Source: Onthophagus taurus (Eukaryota; Arthropoda; Insecta; Coleoptera; Scarabaeidae). Taken from it: a stretch of 64,000 nucleotides of DNA. Positions 22,879 through 34,453 of the stretch are shown in pieces. Location: NCBI RefSeq assembly GCF_036711975.1, contig NC_091975.1, forward strand, positions 188,501 to 252,500, in the 5' to 3' direction. Position 1 is the stretch's first letter; the number at the start of each line of letters is the position of its first letter. Both the position numbers and the translations under genes were made by a program. The notes under the pieces are model-generated. The model made no database searches and had not been told where the DNA came from. It worked only from the letters and a program-made list of their open reading frames with translations.

Positions 22879-25800
22879 TCAAAAACTGGTCTGAATATCA
22901 TTTTTTTCCGCCAGCCCTTGTTGTAATTTTTTCACTTCCCCGGCTGGAATATCATCGTCAGCTTCCAAAGCCGGATTTATCCTACCATTTCGTTCATCTT
23001 TTCCAACCATGGTATTAGCAGCACCGTACATTTTATTCATCCCCGCCGCCATAACCGACATTTGCTCACCATCTTCTTGTAATTCACTCACCCTTTGGAT
23101 ATCCTCTGGAATGTTAACGACGCAATTAAAAATGTCGTAACCGGGCGCCAATGTTCCACTTTCAAATAAGATCTTAGTTCCATACGAAACGGTTATTAAC
23201 GTAACTAAAGAGAAAATCATCGCCATCGTTCTAAAGGGGAATAATTGACGTTGCTCTTCATAATCGAATCCAGGGTAATAAATGAAAGGATCTAAACCCA
23301 TCAAAGGTTCTCCGCCAGATATCCTCACCACAAACGCAATGATATAAGCCGCTAAACTTCCGTACGTATTGCAATAATCTTTAAAATGAACTACCATTAG
23401 TAATTGAGGAAACAAAATTACGTAAACTAGATCAGAACACATCGACCATAATCCATAAATCGATGGTATAGTTAAAGCCATAATTGTCGCCAAAACACCT
23501 ACTACCAAAATCGATACTCTCATCACCCAGATTATTTCCATTTCCGACGCTCTTTGCCGAAAGATTAATTTATAAACGTTTCTGGCAAACATCGAACTCG
23601 CCGATAAAACACTTGAATCAGCCGAAGACATTACAGCGGCCGAAACGGCTCCTAATCCGAAAAACGAAACGAAATCTGGTGTTAAATATTGAAGCACCAT
23701 CGGCAAAATCATACTGGTTTCTTCTACGGTTAATGGCCAAGGTCCTTTATACTGAGTTTCATTCCAATCTTTAAGAAAAAATATTTAAGGTTTTCAATTT
23801 TTTCACCAATATTTTATATAACCATAATATTTTTTTTTAAAGGAGCATAAACACAACAATTTGTAAAAGACACTTAAATAATTGTGAATAGATAATTAGT
23901 TCTAGAAATAAAAATGGCTAATTTTTCTTGATATTGACACATCTGAGAGCAAAGAAAGCGGCCCATCTTGGTTGTTTATGAATATGTCTCGTTTCAACTT
24001 TCACAATATCTTTAATAACCTTTCTGGTTGAGAACTTTAATGTAAATTGTATTAACCCTTTGAGTCCCGACGGTACTTTAAAGTACCGGTAGTTTTAAAC
24101 ACTCATTTTAAACTGTAGAATTTTTAAATTAGCATCTTTTTTGACACTTTTAGGTTATACGAAAATGTAAGTTTTATTTCAACTTTTCTTTTCTCAATAT
24201 TTTTCCAATCCAACCCAACGATTATTATATATCATTCAAAAAAGAAAGCTTTGAGCTTTAATTTAGAATAAGTTTCACTCCTTAATTTCAATCAATACGG
24301 CTTCCAGGAATTTTTAAATTAGCATCTTTTTTTACACTTTAGGTTACACGAAAATGTAAGTTTATTTCAACTTTTTTTTTCTCTATATTTTTCCAATCTA
24401 ACCCAACAATTATTATACATCATTTTAAAGAGAAAGCTTTGAGCTTTAATTTAGAATAAGTCTCATTCCTTAATTTCAATAAATACGGCTTCCAGGAATT
24501 TTTAAATTAGCATCTTTTTTGACACTTTTAGGTTATACGAAAATGTAAGTTTTACTTCAACATTTTTTTTCTCTATATTTTTCCAATCTAACCCAACAAT
24601 TATTATATATCATTTTAAAGAGAAAGCTTTGAGCTTTAATTTAGAATAAGTCTCATTCCTTAATTTCAATAAATACGGCTTCCAGGAATTTTTAAATTAG
24701 CATCTTTTTTGACACTTTTAGGTTATACGAAAATGTAAGTTTTACTTCAACATTTTTTTTCTCTATATTCTTCCAATCTAACCCAACAATTATTATACAT
24801 CATTTTAAAGAGAAAGCTTTGAGCTTTCATTTAGAATAAGTCTCATTCCCTAATTTCAATAAATACGGCTTCCAGGAACTTTTAAATTAGCATCTTTTTT
24901 GACACTTTTAAGTTATACGAAAATGTAAGTGTTGTTTCAACATTTTTTTTCTTAATATTTTTCCAATCCAACCCATCAATTATTATACATCATTTTAAAA
25001 GGAAAGCTTTGAGCTTTAATTTAAAATAAGTCTCATTCCTTAATTTCAATAAATACGGCTTCCAGGAATTTTTAAATTAGCATCTTTTTTGACACTTTTA
25101 GGTTATACGAAAATGTAAGTTTTACTTCAACATTTTTTTTCTCTATATTTTTCCAATCTAACCCAACAATTATTATACATCATTTTAAACAGAAAGCTTT
25201 GAGCTTTAATTTAGAATAAGTCTCAATCCTTAATTTCAATAAATACGGCTTCCAGGAATTTTTAAATTAGCATCTTTTTTGACACTTTTAGGTTATACGA
25301 AAATGTAAGTTTTACTTCAACATTTTTTTTCTCTATATTTTTCCAGTCTAACCCAATAATTATTATACATCATTTTAAAGAGAAAGCTTTGAGCTTTAAT
25401 TTAGAATAAGTCTCATTCCTTAATTTCAATAAATACGGCTTCCAGGAATTTTCAAATTAGCATCTTTTTTGACACTTTTAGGTTATACGAAAATGTAAGT
25501 TTTACTTCAACATTTTTTTTCTCTATATTTTTCCAATCTAACCCAACAATTATTATATATCATTTTAAAGAGAAAGCTTTGAGCTTTCATTTAGAATAAG
25601 TCTCATTCCTTAATTTCAATAAATACGGCTTCCAGGAATTTTTAAATTAGCATCTTTTTTGACACTTTTAGGTTATACGAAAATGTAAGTTTTACTTCAA
25701 CATTTTTTTTCTCTATATTTTTCCAATCTAACCCAACAATTATTATACATCATTTTAAAGAGAAAGCTTTGAGCTTTAATTTAAAATAAGTTTCATTTCT

Positions 25801-26991
25801 TAATTGCAATAAAGACGGCTTCCAGAAATTTTTGAATTATGCGAAAATAGGGGGATTGCATATTTTGCTAAAATTGATTCCAAAGGCCTTTACTGAGTGG
25901 TGTATTTTGATAGCGTTTTAATTCTGTCACAAAGGTTCAAAATTTTTTACTTCTTGGGACACAAAGGGTTAATTTTGTTAGTGTTGTGCTTACACTTCAT
26001 TCAAAAAAAATAATATTTTTGTTAAAAGCAACTTACTAGTTGATTTGGCTATAGCACCAATTAAAACCGGTGGTATGGCCATTAAAATACATCCAAAAGC
26101 TGCGACGTAAGATAAAATTTGTGCGCGACCAGCCGATTTGCTCGATAAAACTCTTTGGAAGTAAACCTGCCAGGGGATACCCCCGAAAACTAACAACAAC
26201 CCATAATCGATATAATACCACAGCTCTTTTGAATCAACGGAACCAATCCAATCAACGTCCATCGATGATAACGGCTTGACGTGTTCGTTCATCCACGCAA
26301 ATGGAATACACATCCATAATCCGATAAATATACAAAATAATTGAATGACGTCTGTGTAAGCAACGCTATACAATCCGCCAAATAACGTATAAAAAACTGC
26401 GATGCACGAGCTGAAAATAACACTCGTTCGATGATCCATGTCGATGATGACGCTCAATGTGGCTCCCAAGGCGGCTAAAATCCCCGCGGCCCAGAAAACT
26501 TCACCACATAACGCTGGAAGGAAGAGTAATCCACCCATTCGACTCCCAAAACTGTCTTGGAGCGGATCCAACATCGTGATGTAACCTTGTTGTCTCATCT
26601 TATTGGCGAAAAAAATCCCTCCGAAGACTAAACTTAAAGAGTAGCCGAATGGAGCTTGGCACCAAACTAAACCATACCTGAAAATTGCTTCTGCCGTACC
26701 ATTTATGTATCCACCACCAACCCAAGTTGCTATAAAAAAATTCATTAATAACAATTAGTTTTGAGTATTAAATAAAATTCATTTCAAAACTAATCGATTT
26801 GAAGCATTAACGTTCAATAACTCACCGGTCATAGTAAAAATCCCAACGAAAAGGCCAATATTTCTCCCGGCCAACATGACCTCTTCTTCAGAATCATTAC
26901 CACTCTCCTTTTTTCGGCCAGCCCAAATCCCAACTCCCAAAATTAATATGTAGAAAAGTATAATCGAAATAACTCCAGCTATATTTATCAT
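22879..26991 (-). CDS. ChT: High-affinity choline transporter
   Basis: Sodium-dependent choline transporter of the SLC5 family, which supplies choline for acetylcholine synthesis in cholinergic terminals. Three exons: 26991-26826, 26729-26037 and 23768-22879; phases agree and give 582 residues. Seen: [20 protein letters not shown] at the N-terminus, [85 protein letters not shown], then [20 protein letters not shown] and [19 protein letters not shown], with about thirteen membrane helices. The cytoplasmic tail contains [17 protein letters not shown], as in fly orthologues. The intron 23769-26036 is mostly a piggyBac-like element with tandem repeats. Identification is secure. Confidence 0.96.
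24056..25968. mobile_element. piggyBac-like non-autonomous element
   Basis: Flanked by TTAA on both sides (24052-24055 and 25969-25972). The ends CCCTTTGAGTCCC and GGGACACAAAGGG are inverted repeats matching at 12 of 13 bases. TTAA duplication and CCCTTTG termini are the hallmark of piggyBac-type elements. No transposase is present; the interior is a tandem array. It lies in the second ChT intron. Confidence 0.9.
24113..25830. repeat. 190-bp tandem repeat inside the piggyBac-like element
   Basis: About nine copies. The word TCCAGGAATTTTTAAATTAG recurs near 24303, 24491, 24681, 24871, 25061, 25251, 25441 and 25631, a 190-base step after the first. Each unit also has GCTTTGAGCTTTAATTTAGA and CCAATCTAACCCAACAATTA. 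Copies are very similar, so the expansion is recent or homogenised. Confidence 0.93.
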
Positions 26992-27128
26992 TTTGACTTT
27001 TTAATTGATTCAAAATCGAATTGATTTAAAACTTAATTGATTCAAAACTTAATTTTTGCAAACTTAATTTTAACTTCTTGATCCCGATGATTTAAAACGA
27101 AAATTGTTAGACAACAGTCGCCCCACCT

Positions 27129-27490
27129 GAGTGAAGTTTTCTGCGACGGACTGTTTCTGGTCCTAAAAGCTAACCCGCACATGGACGACAACTTCTTATC
27201 GACATTTATCGAGGGGGGTGATCACCACGATACCACGAGACCAAACAAGGACCGGGATCTGAACGTAGACAACTTCCTTCTGTGAAGTACCGTTTTCAGA
27301 CTGGCCCCCGCTTCCGAATCCTGAGGTTGTATCGATCGTCGGGAAAACTGGTGACGTCAAACGGGGCCCAACAGACCCTATTGGGTCGTCCCGTGACCTC
27401 TGACCGGATCCAAAAGGCGCATGAGTCGATTTCCACGAAATCGGAGGCGTATTCTCTATTTCGATAATATCCGCCCACGATAAACTCCAT
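27129..27490 (-). other. GC-rich probable 5' leader exon/promoter of ChT
   Basis: A block rich in G+C upstream of ChT, ending on the minus strand with a donor-like CACTCAG|GTGGGG at about 27128. A 64-codon ORF starting at 27490 crosses it, but the predicted protein shows no family features. A leader exon with upstream ORF is the simplest reading; an independent small protein cannot be excluded. Confidence 0.4.
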
Positions 27491-27924
27491 TTGTCGATAA
27501 TGAATAAATTATTTGAGGGGGAAAATAAATAAAAATTACTTTTATAATAATATTCAAAATTTTTAGTGAATTTTTTAACTTAATTTCCTTTTTGATTATT
27601 TATGGTTTAAATAGAAAGTAGTGACATCTCTTAATACGTGTGGAAAGTTTGATTGGATTGATTGGTTGCCTAACTAAATTTGAATTAAATTTGTTTTTGT
27701 AATGATTTATTTGATAACACAATAATAAATAAACAATCAATACTGATGATTTTTCAAAATTAAAGACTTTGTTGGTTAATCCTTTTGAATGTTATTATTG
27801 CGGAGTGGTACTCTAATGATGCTATTTCTGCTAAAATTTGTTAAGCCAACAACTGGGGATTTTACAATTGTTTCCTAAAATCAAAAAAGAAATGATTTTT
27901 TATTTTAATTTGAAGTATATGTTA
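27491..27924. other. Intergenic AT-rich spacer between ChT leader and ILP
   Basis: No coding exon or recognisable element is seen. Confidence 0.5.
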
Positions 27925-28541
27925 TTAAACCTTGTTAATAATGGGATTTCTGGTGTTAATACATTTGCAGGAACAACTTTTCTTTTTTGGGTTAGTATTT
28001 TTTCGATTTTTTTTCTTGTTAGATTTTCTTTTATTACCAACCTCGTCCACGAAATGTCTTCGATAATTATTTCCGTTTTTTAAAGATTCATCTTTTTGCA
28101 TATTCCTCGAAACTTCATCCGAATACGAAGGGATCTCTTCAATAAAACCCTTCGGAGTTGTTGGGGATTGCTTCATAATGGAATCTCTATATTTAAAATC
28201 ATTTAAAACTTAAAAATTATTTAGTTATTTTTTTTTTCTTACATATTAGATTGGCTACAATAACTTTTAACCAAATCATATTCGGAACACCTTTGAAAAC
28301 AACATTCTTTAACTATCCCAGTGTAGCCAACTACGTAATCCAAAGCTTTTTCTTCTAAAATAAGAACAATTTAAATACAATTTTTTAAGGTTTTGTGCTT
28401 ACCGTGATATACACAATTATATTTCATTAAAGTATCGCCTAAGACTGATCCGCAGAAATATCTCGGTTGATGCACGTTCATTGCTTCGGTGTAAATGATG
28501 AAACATACCATCTTGATCATAATAATCGCCTTTTGATCCAT
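27925..28541 (-). CDS. Insulin/IGF-like peptide precursor with C-terminal extension
   Basis: Three exons: 28541-28403, 28354-28243 and 28186-27925, phases consistent, 170 residues. After a weak signal peptide (MDQKAIIMIKMVCFIIYTEA) comes a B-chain with YFCGSVLGDTLMKYNCVYH, then a 12-residue connector (EEKALDYVVGYT) without a dibasic site, then an A-chain GIVKECCFQRCSEYDLVKSY-C. All six insulin cysteines are present: two in B and C-C, C, C in A. The third exon adds about 85 residues after the A-chain, with basic stretches (RR, KRKSNKKKNRK, PKKK) and a C-S-C-K-C end. The uncut connector plus the C-terminal extension resembles IGF-like peptides of arthropods rather than two-chain insulin. If the second intron were retained, translation would stop one residue later, just after the A-chain. 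Confidence 0.9.
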
Positions 28542-29859
28542 TTATTTGGGTTTGATTCGGAGTCTAAACGCAAATAAACCAAGTCAAAGAAGAATTTTCG
28601 TTTTATATACTTTTTGGGTAGTAACTGATACCCGGATAAGGTTACTGGTTGTAAGAATTGGTTTTTGAGGGTTGATTTAACCGTGAAATTAGAAAATATT
28701 TTTTTGTTAATCGAATATTAAATTTATTGATTTAATTTGATCGAAAACCAAATTAAAATTACTTACATATTTTTATTTAAGAAAGATAACTTCAAATTAT
28801 GACTTAATTAAAAAAATTTATACACATAATTAGACGAAAGGAAATTTTCAGTCAAAACACTAGAAAGGAGATCTTTCGAAATCATATTTTATAGACAGAT
28901 CTGCATTTATTAATACTTTCTTATCTAATAAACCAAAATGAATTCCGATAAAAGTAAAAAAGGTAGAGTAAAAAGAATTCGGTAAGGATAACAACTGGGA
29001 GAGTACACTTTAAACTGGCACAAACAACAAACTGAACACAAAACGGAGTTTTAATCTTTACTCTTCGTCCTCTTCGCGATTCCATCTCTAAAAATTAATA
29101 ATAAAATAATAAAGGATTTTATTTATTAAAAAAATAAATAAAAAGGTTTCACAATATACCTAAATTTAAGAAAAAAAATTTGACATCTAATAATTATTTT
29201 ATACAAGACTTTTTTATTATTGTTATATGTAATCTTCAGAAGTTATTTACGGGATTCGTAAACATTGAGAACGTTTCCAAGAACGCTATTGATTACAATA
29301 CTCAGCAATTTTTTTTTACTTTATGGAATCCCTTATCATAAGTTCGTCTCTTTTTGAAAACGTGGCAACTAGACGGCGGGAGAGATATCTTACAGAGTCG
29401 TGTTCCTCCTGAATGCAAATAATTAAACGTGGGTTAAGGAGGTTATCGATTAAAGAGTATAAAAGAAACTGGACGCATGTGTGATAAATAAAATTCCATT
29501 TTATCGTTTTACCTGAATTAAAATTAACAAGAAATTAAATAAAAATTGGGAAAAAAATATATATGGGAATTAAGAATAAAAGAATTAACACCATAAAATT
29601 GCATTAAAAAAATAAAATCGTGATGATTTTGTAATTTTTAAAAATTTGTAGAAAATTTATTTTGATAGATTAATACAGTTAATACGCCATCTATTATTGA
29701 AGTGATCAAATACAGTAAATAATAATAACAAGGAAACTGTTAATAAGCTTTTCGAAAATAATTTCAAAATTATATAATGTTGTGATGGATATCTGGCCAT
29801 TATGCTTATAATTTCTGGTACATTTCTGAAGTGATACCCTACATTGCCATATTAATGTT
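28542..29859. other. Upstream of ILP; largely non-coding
   Basis: Mostly AT-rich DNA. On the minus strand near 29060-29090 an acceptor-like sequence precedes a nine-codon acidic ORF end (RWNREEDEE-stop), and another acceptor/donor pair brackets fifteen bases near 29420. These could be tiny exons of an unrecognised gene, but the support is too thin for a call. Confidence 0.35.
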
Positions 29860-32800
29860 TAATGTTTATTTATATGTCAAAAAAAAGTTTTTGGACAGAC
29901 GTCATACAAAATATATATGTATACTTCAACAATGAGTATCTAAAACAGTAACTTAACTAATACAGTTCGGTCATACGGTGGACATTACTTAGGAATTCTT
30001 CTACCGAGTAAAAGGCCTCAGACACCAAAAAATGTTTAACACGATTTTTAAAACGCGCGGTGTTCATGTTCTTTATGCAATCCGGTAGTTTGTTATAAAG
30101 TTTTGTACCCTGGTAGTCCACACCTTGTAGAGTACACCCTTATAGAGTTTTTTTGTCGCGTATTATATTCGTGATGTACGGAGTTTATGTCATAGAGATG
30201 TGTATTATTATGTACATGGTTAACACAGGTAAGGATGTACAGGGTGGTTCAAATTCGATGTCCGAATAGGCTAACTCGGAAACTATAAGAGTTAGAAAAA
30301 AAGTAGCTTACATGTCATGATCTCGTTTTTCGAGAAACTGCTAATGCCGAAAACCTCATAGCGCTATCGTCTTTTGTTTTTCCCCTAGAGGCCAAAATTG
30401 AAAATATCGTAAAACCAATAAGTGCAATTATCTTGGTTATTATTATAGGTGGAGTATTATAACTACGACATTATATGAACACTTTTTTACAGAGAATTTA
30501 ATGACATAGTCAAAAAAAATTTTTCGGTTTTAGATTTTGAGATATCATGAGAACTTTCGTTTTTTTAAATGGAAACAACCACTGATTATTCGCTTATTAA
30601 ATTCGTTATTTTTTTCTGATTACAAAAATATAGGGTTCAACAGGTCTATTTCTTATTGTTTTAGAATAAAACTAAAAATAAACTTTTTTTATAAAATTTC
30701 CATCTAGTATCGTCGAGGAAATTAAATTTACAGTTTCCTGTAAATTACGGGGCGGTAGGTAAAATTTAAAAAGTTAACAATTAAATACGAAGATAACTTC
30801 TGGTATTTAAAAACAAATAATTTTTTAATATGTAACATTCTAAACGTTTTAAAATTTTTGTAATTGGTCTTAAAAACGGGATTTTTAAAGTGACACTTCA
30901 GAAAATTTTTGAATACAAACAAATGTTGCTATGTTTATTTGAATTAAAAAAAAACATATGAGCGCCATCTATCGATAATTTATTAAGTCATTTAAAAATA
31001 ATATTAAATCGTAATAAACAATGTGAAATAATGCAATCTATTCCAACTTTTGTGTAAAACATATATAGATTAAACAGTTCAACAAATATATTTGTTTCAA
31101 ATATCAAAAATATGTTTTTTTAATTTTTAGTTATAGAACCGTAATTTACAGGAAACTGTAAATTTAATTTCTTTGACAACACTAAAAGAAAAGTTTATTT
31201 TTAGTTTTATTCTAAAACAATAAGAAATAGACCTGTCAAATCCTATATTTTTGTAATCAGAAAAAAATAACGAATTTATTAAGCGAATAATCAGTGGTTG
31301 TTTCCATTTAAAAAAACGAATTTTGTGATAATATCTCAAAATCTAAAACCGACAAAATTTTTTTGACTACGTCATTAAATTCTCTGTAAAAAAGTGTCCA
31401 TATAATGTCTTAGTTATAATACTCCACCTATAATAATAACCAAGATAATTACGTTTGCGGGTTTTACGATATTTTCAATTTTGGCCTCTAGCGGAAAAAC
31501 AAAAGACGATAGCGCTATGAGGTTTTCAGCATTACCAGTTTCTCGAAAAATGAGATCATGTCATGTGAGCTATTTTTCTTCTAACTCATATAGTTTTCGA
31601 GTTAGCCTATTCGGACATCGAATTTGAACCACCCTGTACATGCAGGGCACGGTAAGTATATCAATTTTTTTAAAATGTTCTTTACATGATTCTAAATTTT
31701 TTAGATTACACAAAGTGCGGATACAACTCTTTTGTAGCTTAAACACCCTGTTGATTCCCGGACCCGAACCCCAAATGGAGATGCCATATGAGGCCACTGC
31801 ATGAAAACAAGAGAAATATGCTGTTCTTACTACTTCAGGTTCGGTACACTTCACCAATCTTCGCACCATAAAAACTGCACTCGCGAGTCTTCTACAAAGG
31901 GCACTCACATGGTCATCCCAGGTGAGACGATTGTTCAACTTCAAGCCAAGAAAGTTCACCACGTTATCGTTTCCTTTCGTGAGAAAGTTAATTTTTTGTT
32001 AATTAAATTAACATCGTTAGTTCTCAATTGTGTTTCTTCTCTCGTTTTCCCTTTTACTACGAACGACGTATCATCCGCATATAGATACGTTTCTGAGTTT
32101 TTTATGTTTCGAGGAAGATCGTTCATATACAGTATAAATAAGATCGGTCCCAGGATTGATCCTTGGGGTACACCGTATCTATTGTTTTTCACATCGGATA
32201 TTGAACCATTCCAAGCGACATATTGTGTTCTGTTACTCAGATACGATTTCATTAGACTTAGTGTTGATCCCCGTACGCCGTAAAAGGCGAGCTTATCCAG
32301 TAATAGATTATGGTCCACCGTATCAAAAGCTTTGGTGAGGTCGCAACAGGTCATTTCCACGCTTTCTCGATTGTCATGAGCTGTGATCGTCGATCTTCCG
32401 GTCCTGTAACCATGTTGGCTATCGTCAAATATTTTATTTTTTTGCAAGTAGCTGATTAGTCGGCGTTTTATTACTTCTTCGAAGATTCGGTCTGTAATTT
32501 GAGCAATCGTTGTCATCTCCTTTTTTGTAGATTGGAACGATCCTGGCCTGTTTCATCCTTTCGGGAAAAACTCCCTCTTCAATACATTTGTTTAAAACCA
32601 TACAAAGCGGTTCAGAGATTTCATTCGCAACTTTCTTTACAACAGCTGTTGAATGTCCATAGACATCTTCGCTCTTTTTGGTTTTTAAATGATTAATTAT
32701 ATTTGTTATCTCGTCTTTGGTACAGGGATTAAAGTAAAGACTTTTTGAAAAAATTCTTGCTGTATTCTTTACGTAAACGTTGGAACTCGTCGTTGTCGGA

Positions 32801-33720
32801 TTCAAACCCTTTACCAGTTTTTCAACTTCTTCAGCGTAGTAGTTACTAAAGTTTTGTGCAGTTAAATTCGTTCCTACTTCTTTTTGTGCATGATGATAGG
32901 ATCGTTCCTTTTTTCCCACATCTTTTTTTGTTTATTATCGGCCGTTAAAATGTTTCTCGTGTAATGTTTTTTCTTTTCGCTCTCTAAGAGATCAAAGTAC
33001 TTTTGCTTACATTGAGCATATTTGTCATAGGATTCTCTGGACCTAGTTACAGAGGCCAGCCACCCCAAAAGATCTAGTGTGTCCCTTTGATTTCTAGTCT
33101 CCTTAGACATATAAATTGTTTTAAATTTAGTATTCCGTTTTTTCTTATAGGCAAACGGGAAACAATCATCGAAGACTGCACAGAATATATTATGAAAAAC
33201 ATCATACAACTGCGTTCTCGGATTTTTGGAGAGGCTGCCAATCCACTGTGGAAAGAGCGATTTTAAAAAAGTGAGTGTTCTCATCGTTATAAATTCTTTT
33301 TTTAATTTTTTGTGTTTTTTCCTTTTTTAGATCTTTGTTGGTTATCATCAGTATTTGTCCGTAGTGGTCACCGATGTGAAGCTGCATCGTGGTGTTTCTT
33401 AGACAATTGTTATTTAGGTTACAAAATATATTATCAATACAACTACTAGTTCTATTGATAGAGTTCTATTCACTCTACAGGGCGAGTCAAACATTTGTTG
33501 CAGTCCAAATTCCCTCATCAATTCTAATAGGTCGGCTTTATTGACACTTTCATGCAGAAAATTGATATTGAAGTCTCCTGATACTATAAGTTTATAGTTT
33601 GGATAATTTTCATCAATGTGAGTTAGGATCTCGTTTAAGGCACTTAGATAGGTATTTATGTCGCCGTCAAGAGACCTATAGATGGACAGGATTATCATCT
33701 TATTATTGCGATATTTGAAT
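29860..33720 (-). mobile_element. 5'-truncated CR1/jockey-type LINE, split by a MITE
   Basis: Minus-strand non-LTR retrotransposon. An endonuclease remnant (SGDFNINFL, near 33560) is followed by reverse transcriptase: ARIVPIYKKGD, CDLTKAFDTVDHNLL, GVPQGSILGPILF and LYADDTSFV, then a C-terminal LTWDDHVSALCRR and CFHAVASYGISIWG region. A MITE (30240-31636) separates the last about 90 codons (YNKLPDCIKNMN, LVSEAFYSVEEF) from the rest. Frameshifts near 33420, 33220, 32900, 32480 and 31960 mean it is inactive. No RNase H is seen. Left and right limits are approximate; no target duplication was found. Confidence 0.85.
30240..31636. mobile_element. MITE, CAGGGTGGTTCAAATTCG family (family B), full copy
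   Basis: Long inverted repeats start CAGGGTGGTTCAAATTCGAT at the left and end with the complement at the right; TA flanks both ends (30238-30239, 31637-31638). The arms, several hundred bases each, include complementary AACGAATTTATTAAGCGAAT-type segments. No transposase ORF. It lies inside the C-terminal coding part of the LINE, so it is the younger insertion. Confidence 0.92.
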
Positions 33721-33996
33721 AAAAATGAAATTAATAAGAAAGCTGATAAGATATGTCAACTTATTTGGATCCAAGATACAAAATAAACTTTTTTCTAAAA
33801 AGAGGATACTTATTATACTTATTATCTGCAATGTCCAACACCTAAAGGGATACTAATTCCTGTGAATGGTGAAGTACTAAGTAATAGATGGACAGAAATG
33901 GACGGATAGTTGCCGGATATCCGTTCCACCACTAGTATAATGTATAACAGACAAAATCCCTTTTTGGTTAATCATTTTTATTATTAATAATCGGAA

Positions 33997-34357
33997 TTAA
34001 TCATCATCACCATCATCATCATCGTCTTCACATGGATTCCTAATCATTCGGTAACCTAAAAATTTGTTTAATAATAAATAAATATGTTATGTTAAAATAT
34101 CGTTACTTTTTCCAGATTCTTTACATATCCATATATCTGCTAAGCAATCGTTATCTATTTCAATTTCATCCCCATCGGGTCCCACTAAGCAAACTGGATC
34201 TAGGATTCTTGGGCATATCTTTAAACATTTTGGGAGTTGTTTTGAGAAATTTACTATGAAAATTATTTATTAAATGAACAAACCCAAGAAAATGTATAAT
34301 TTTATTTTTATACAAACCGATACAGAGTAAAAACAAAACGAGAGAGAACCAACGCAT
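33997..34357 (-). CDS. Secreted single-domain Kazal-type serine protease inhibitor
   Basis: Three exons: 34357-34318, 34253-34107 and 34055-33997, 81 residues. A signal peptide (MRWFSLVLFLLCIVNFS) precedes one Kazal domain with all six cysteines: CLKICPRILDPVC, then IDNDC, then WIC and RNPC. The PVC and NDC words are the family signature. The residue at the P1 position, second after the second cysteine, is arginine (CPR), so a trypsin-like target is predicted. The protein ends in an acidic tail (EDDDDDGDDD). A TATA-like ATATAAAA stands about 30 bases upstream of the ATG (near 34390). Small insect Kazal proteins act in haemolymph or gut; the specific target is unknown. Confidence 0.85.
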
Positions 34358-34388
34358 AATGAAGAAATGAAATGTAACAAAATATAAG

Positions 34389-34397
34389 TTTTTATAT
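34389..34397 (-). promoter_or_regulatory. TATA box of the Kazal inhibitor gene
   Basis: ATATAAAA on the minus strand, about 32 bases before the start codon at 34357, implying a very short leader. Confidence 0.5.
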
Positions 34398-34453
34398 CCT
34401 ATTGTTTCTTCATAATAAAAAATAAATACAAAAGACGTTTGATAATTATTTTT

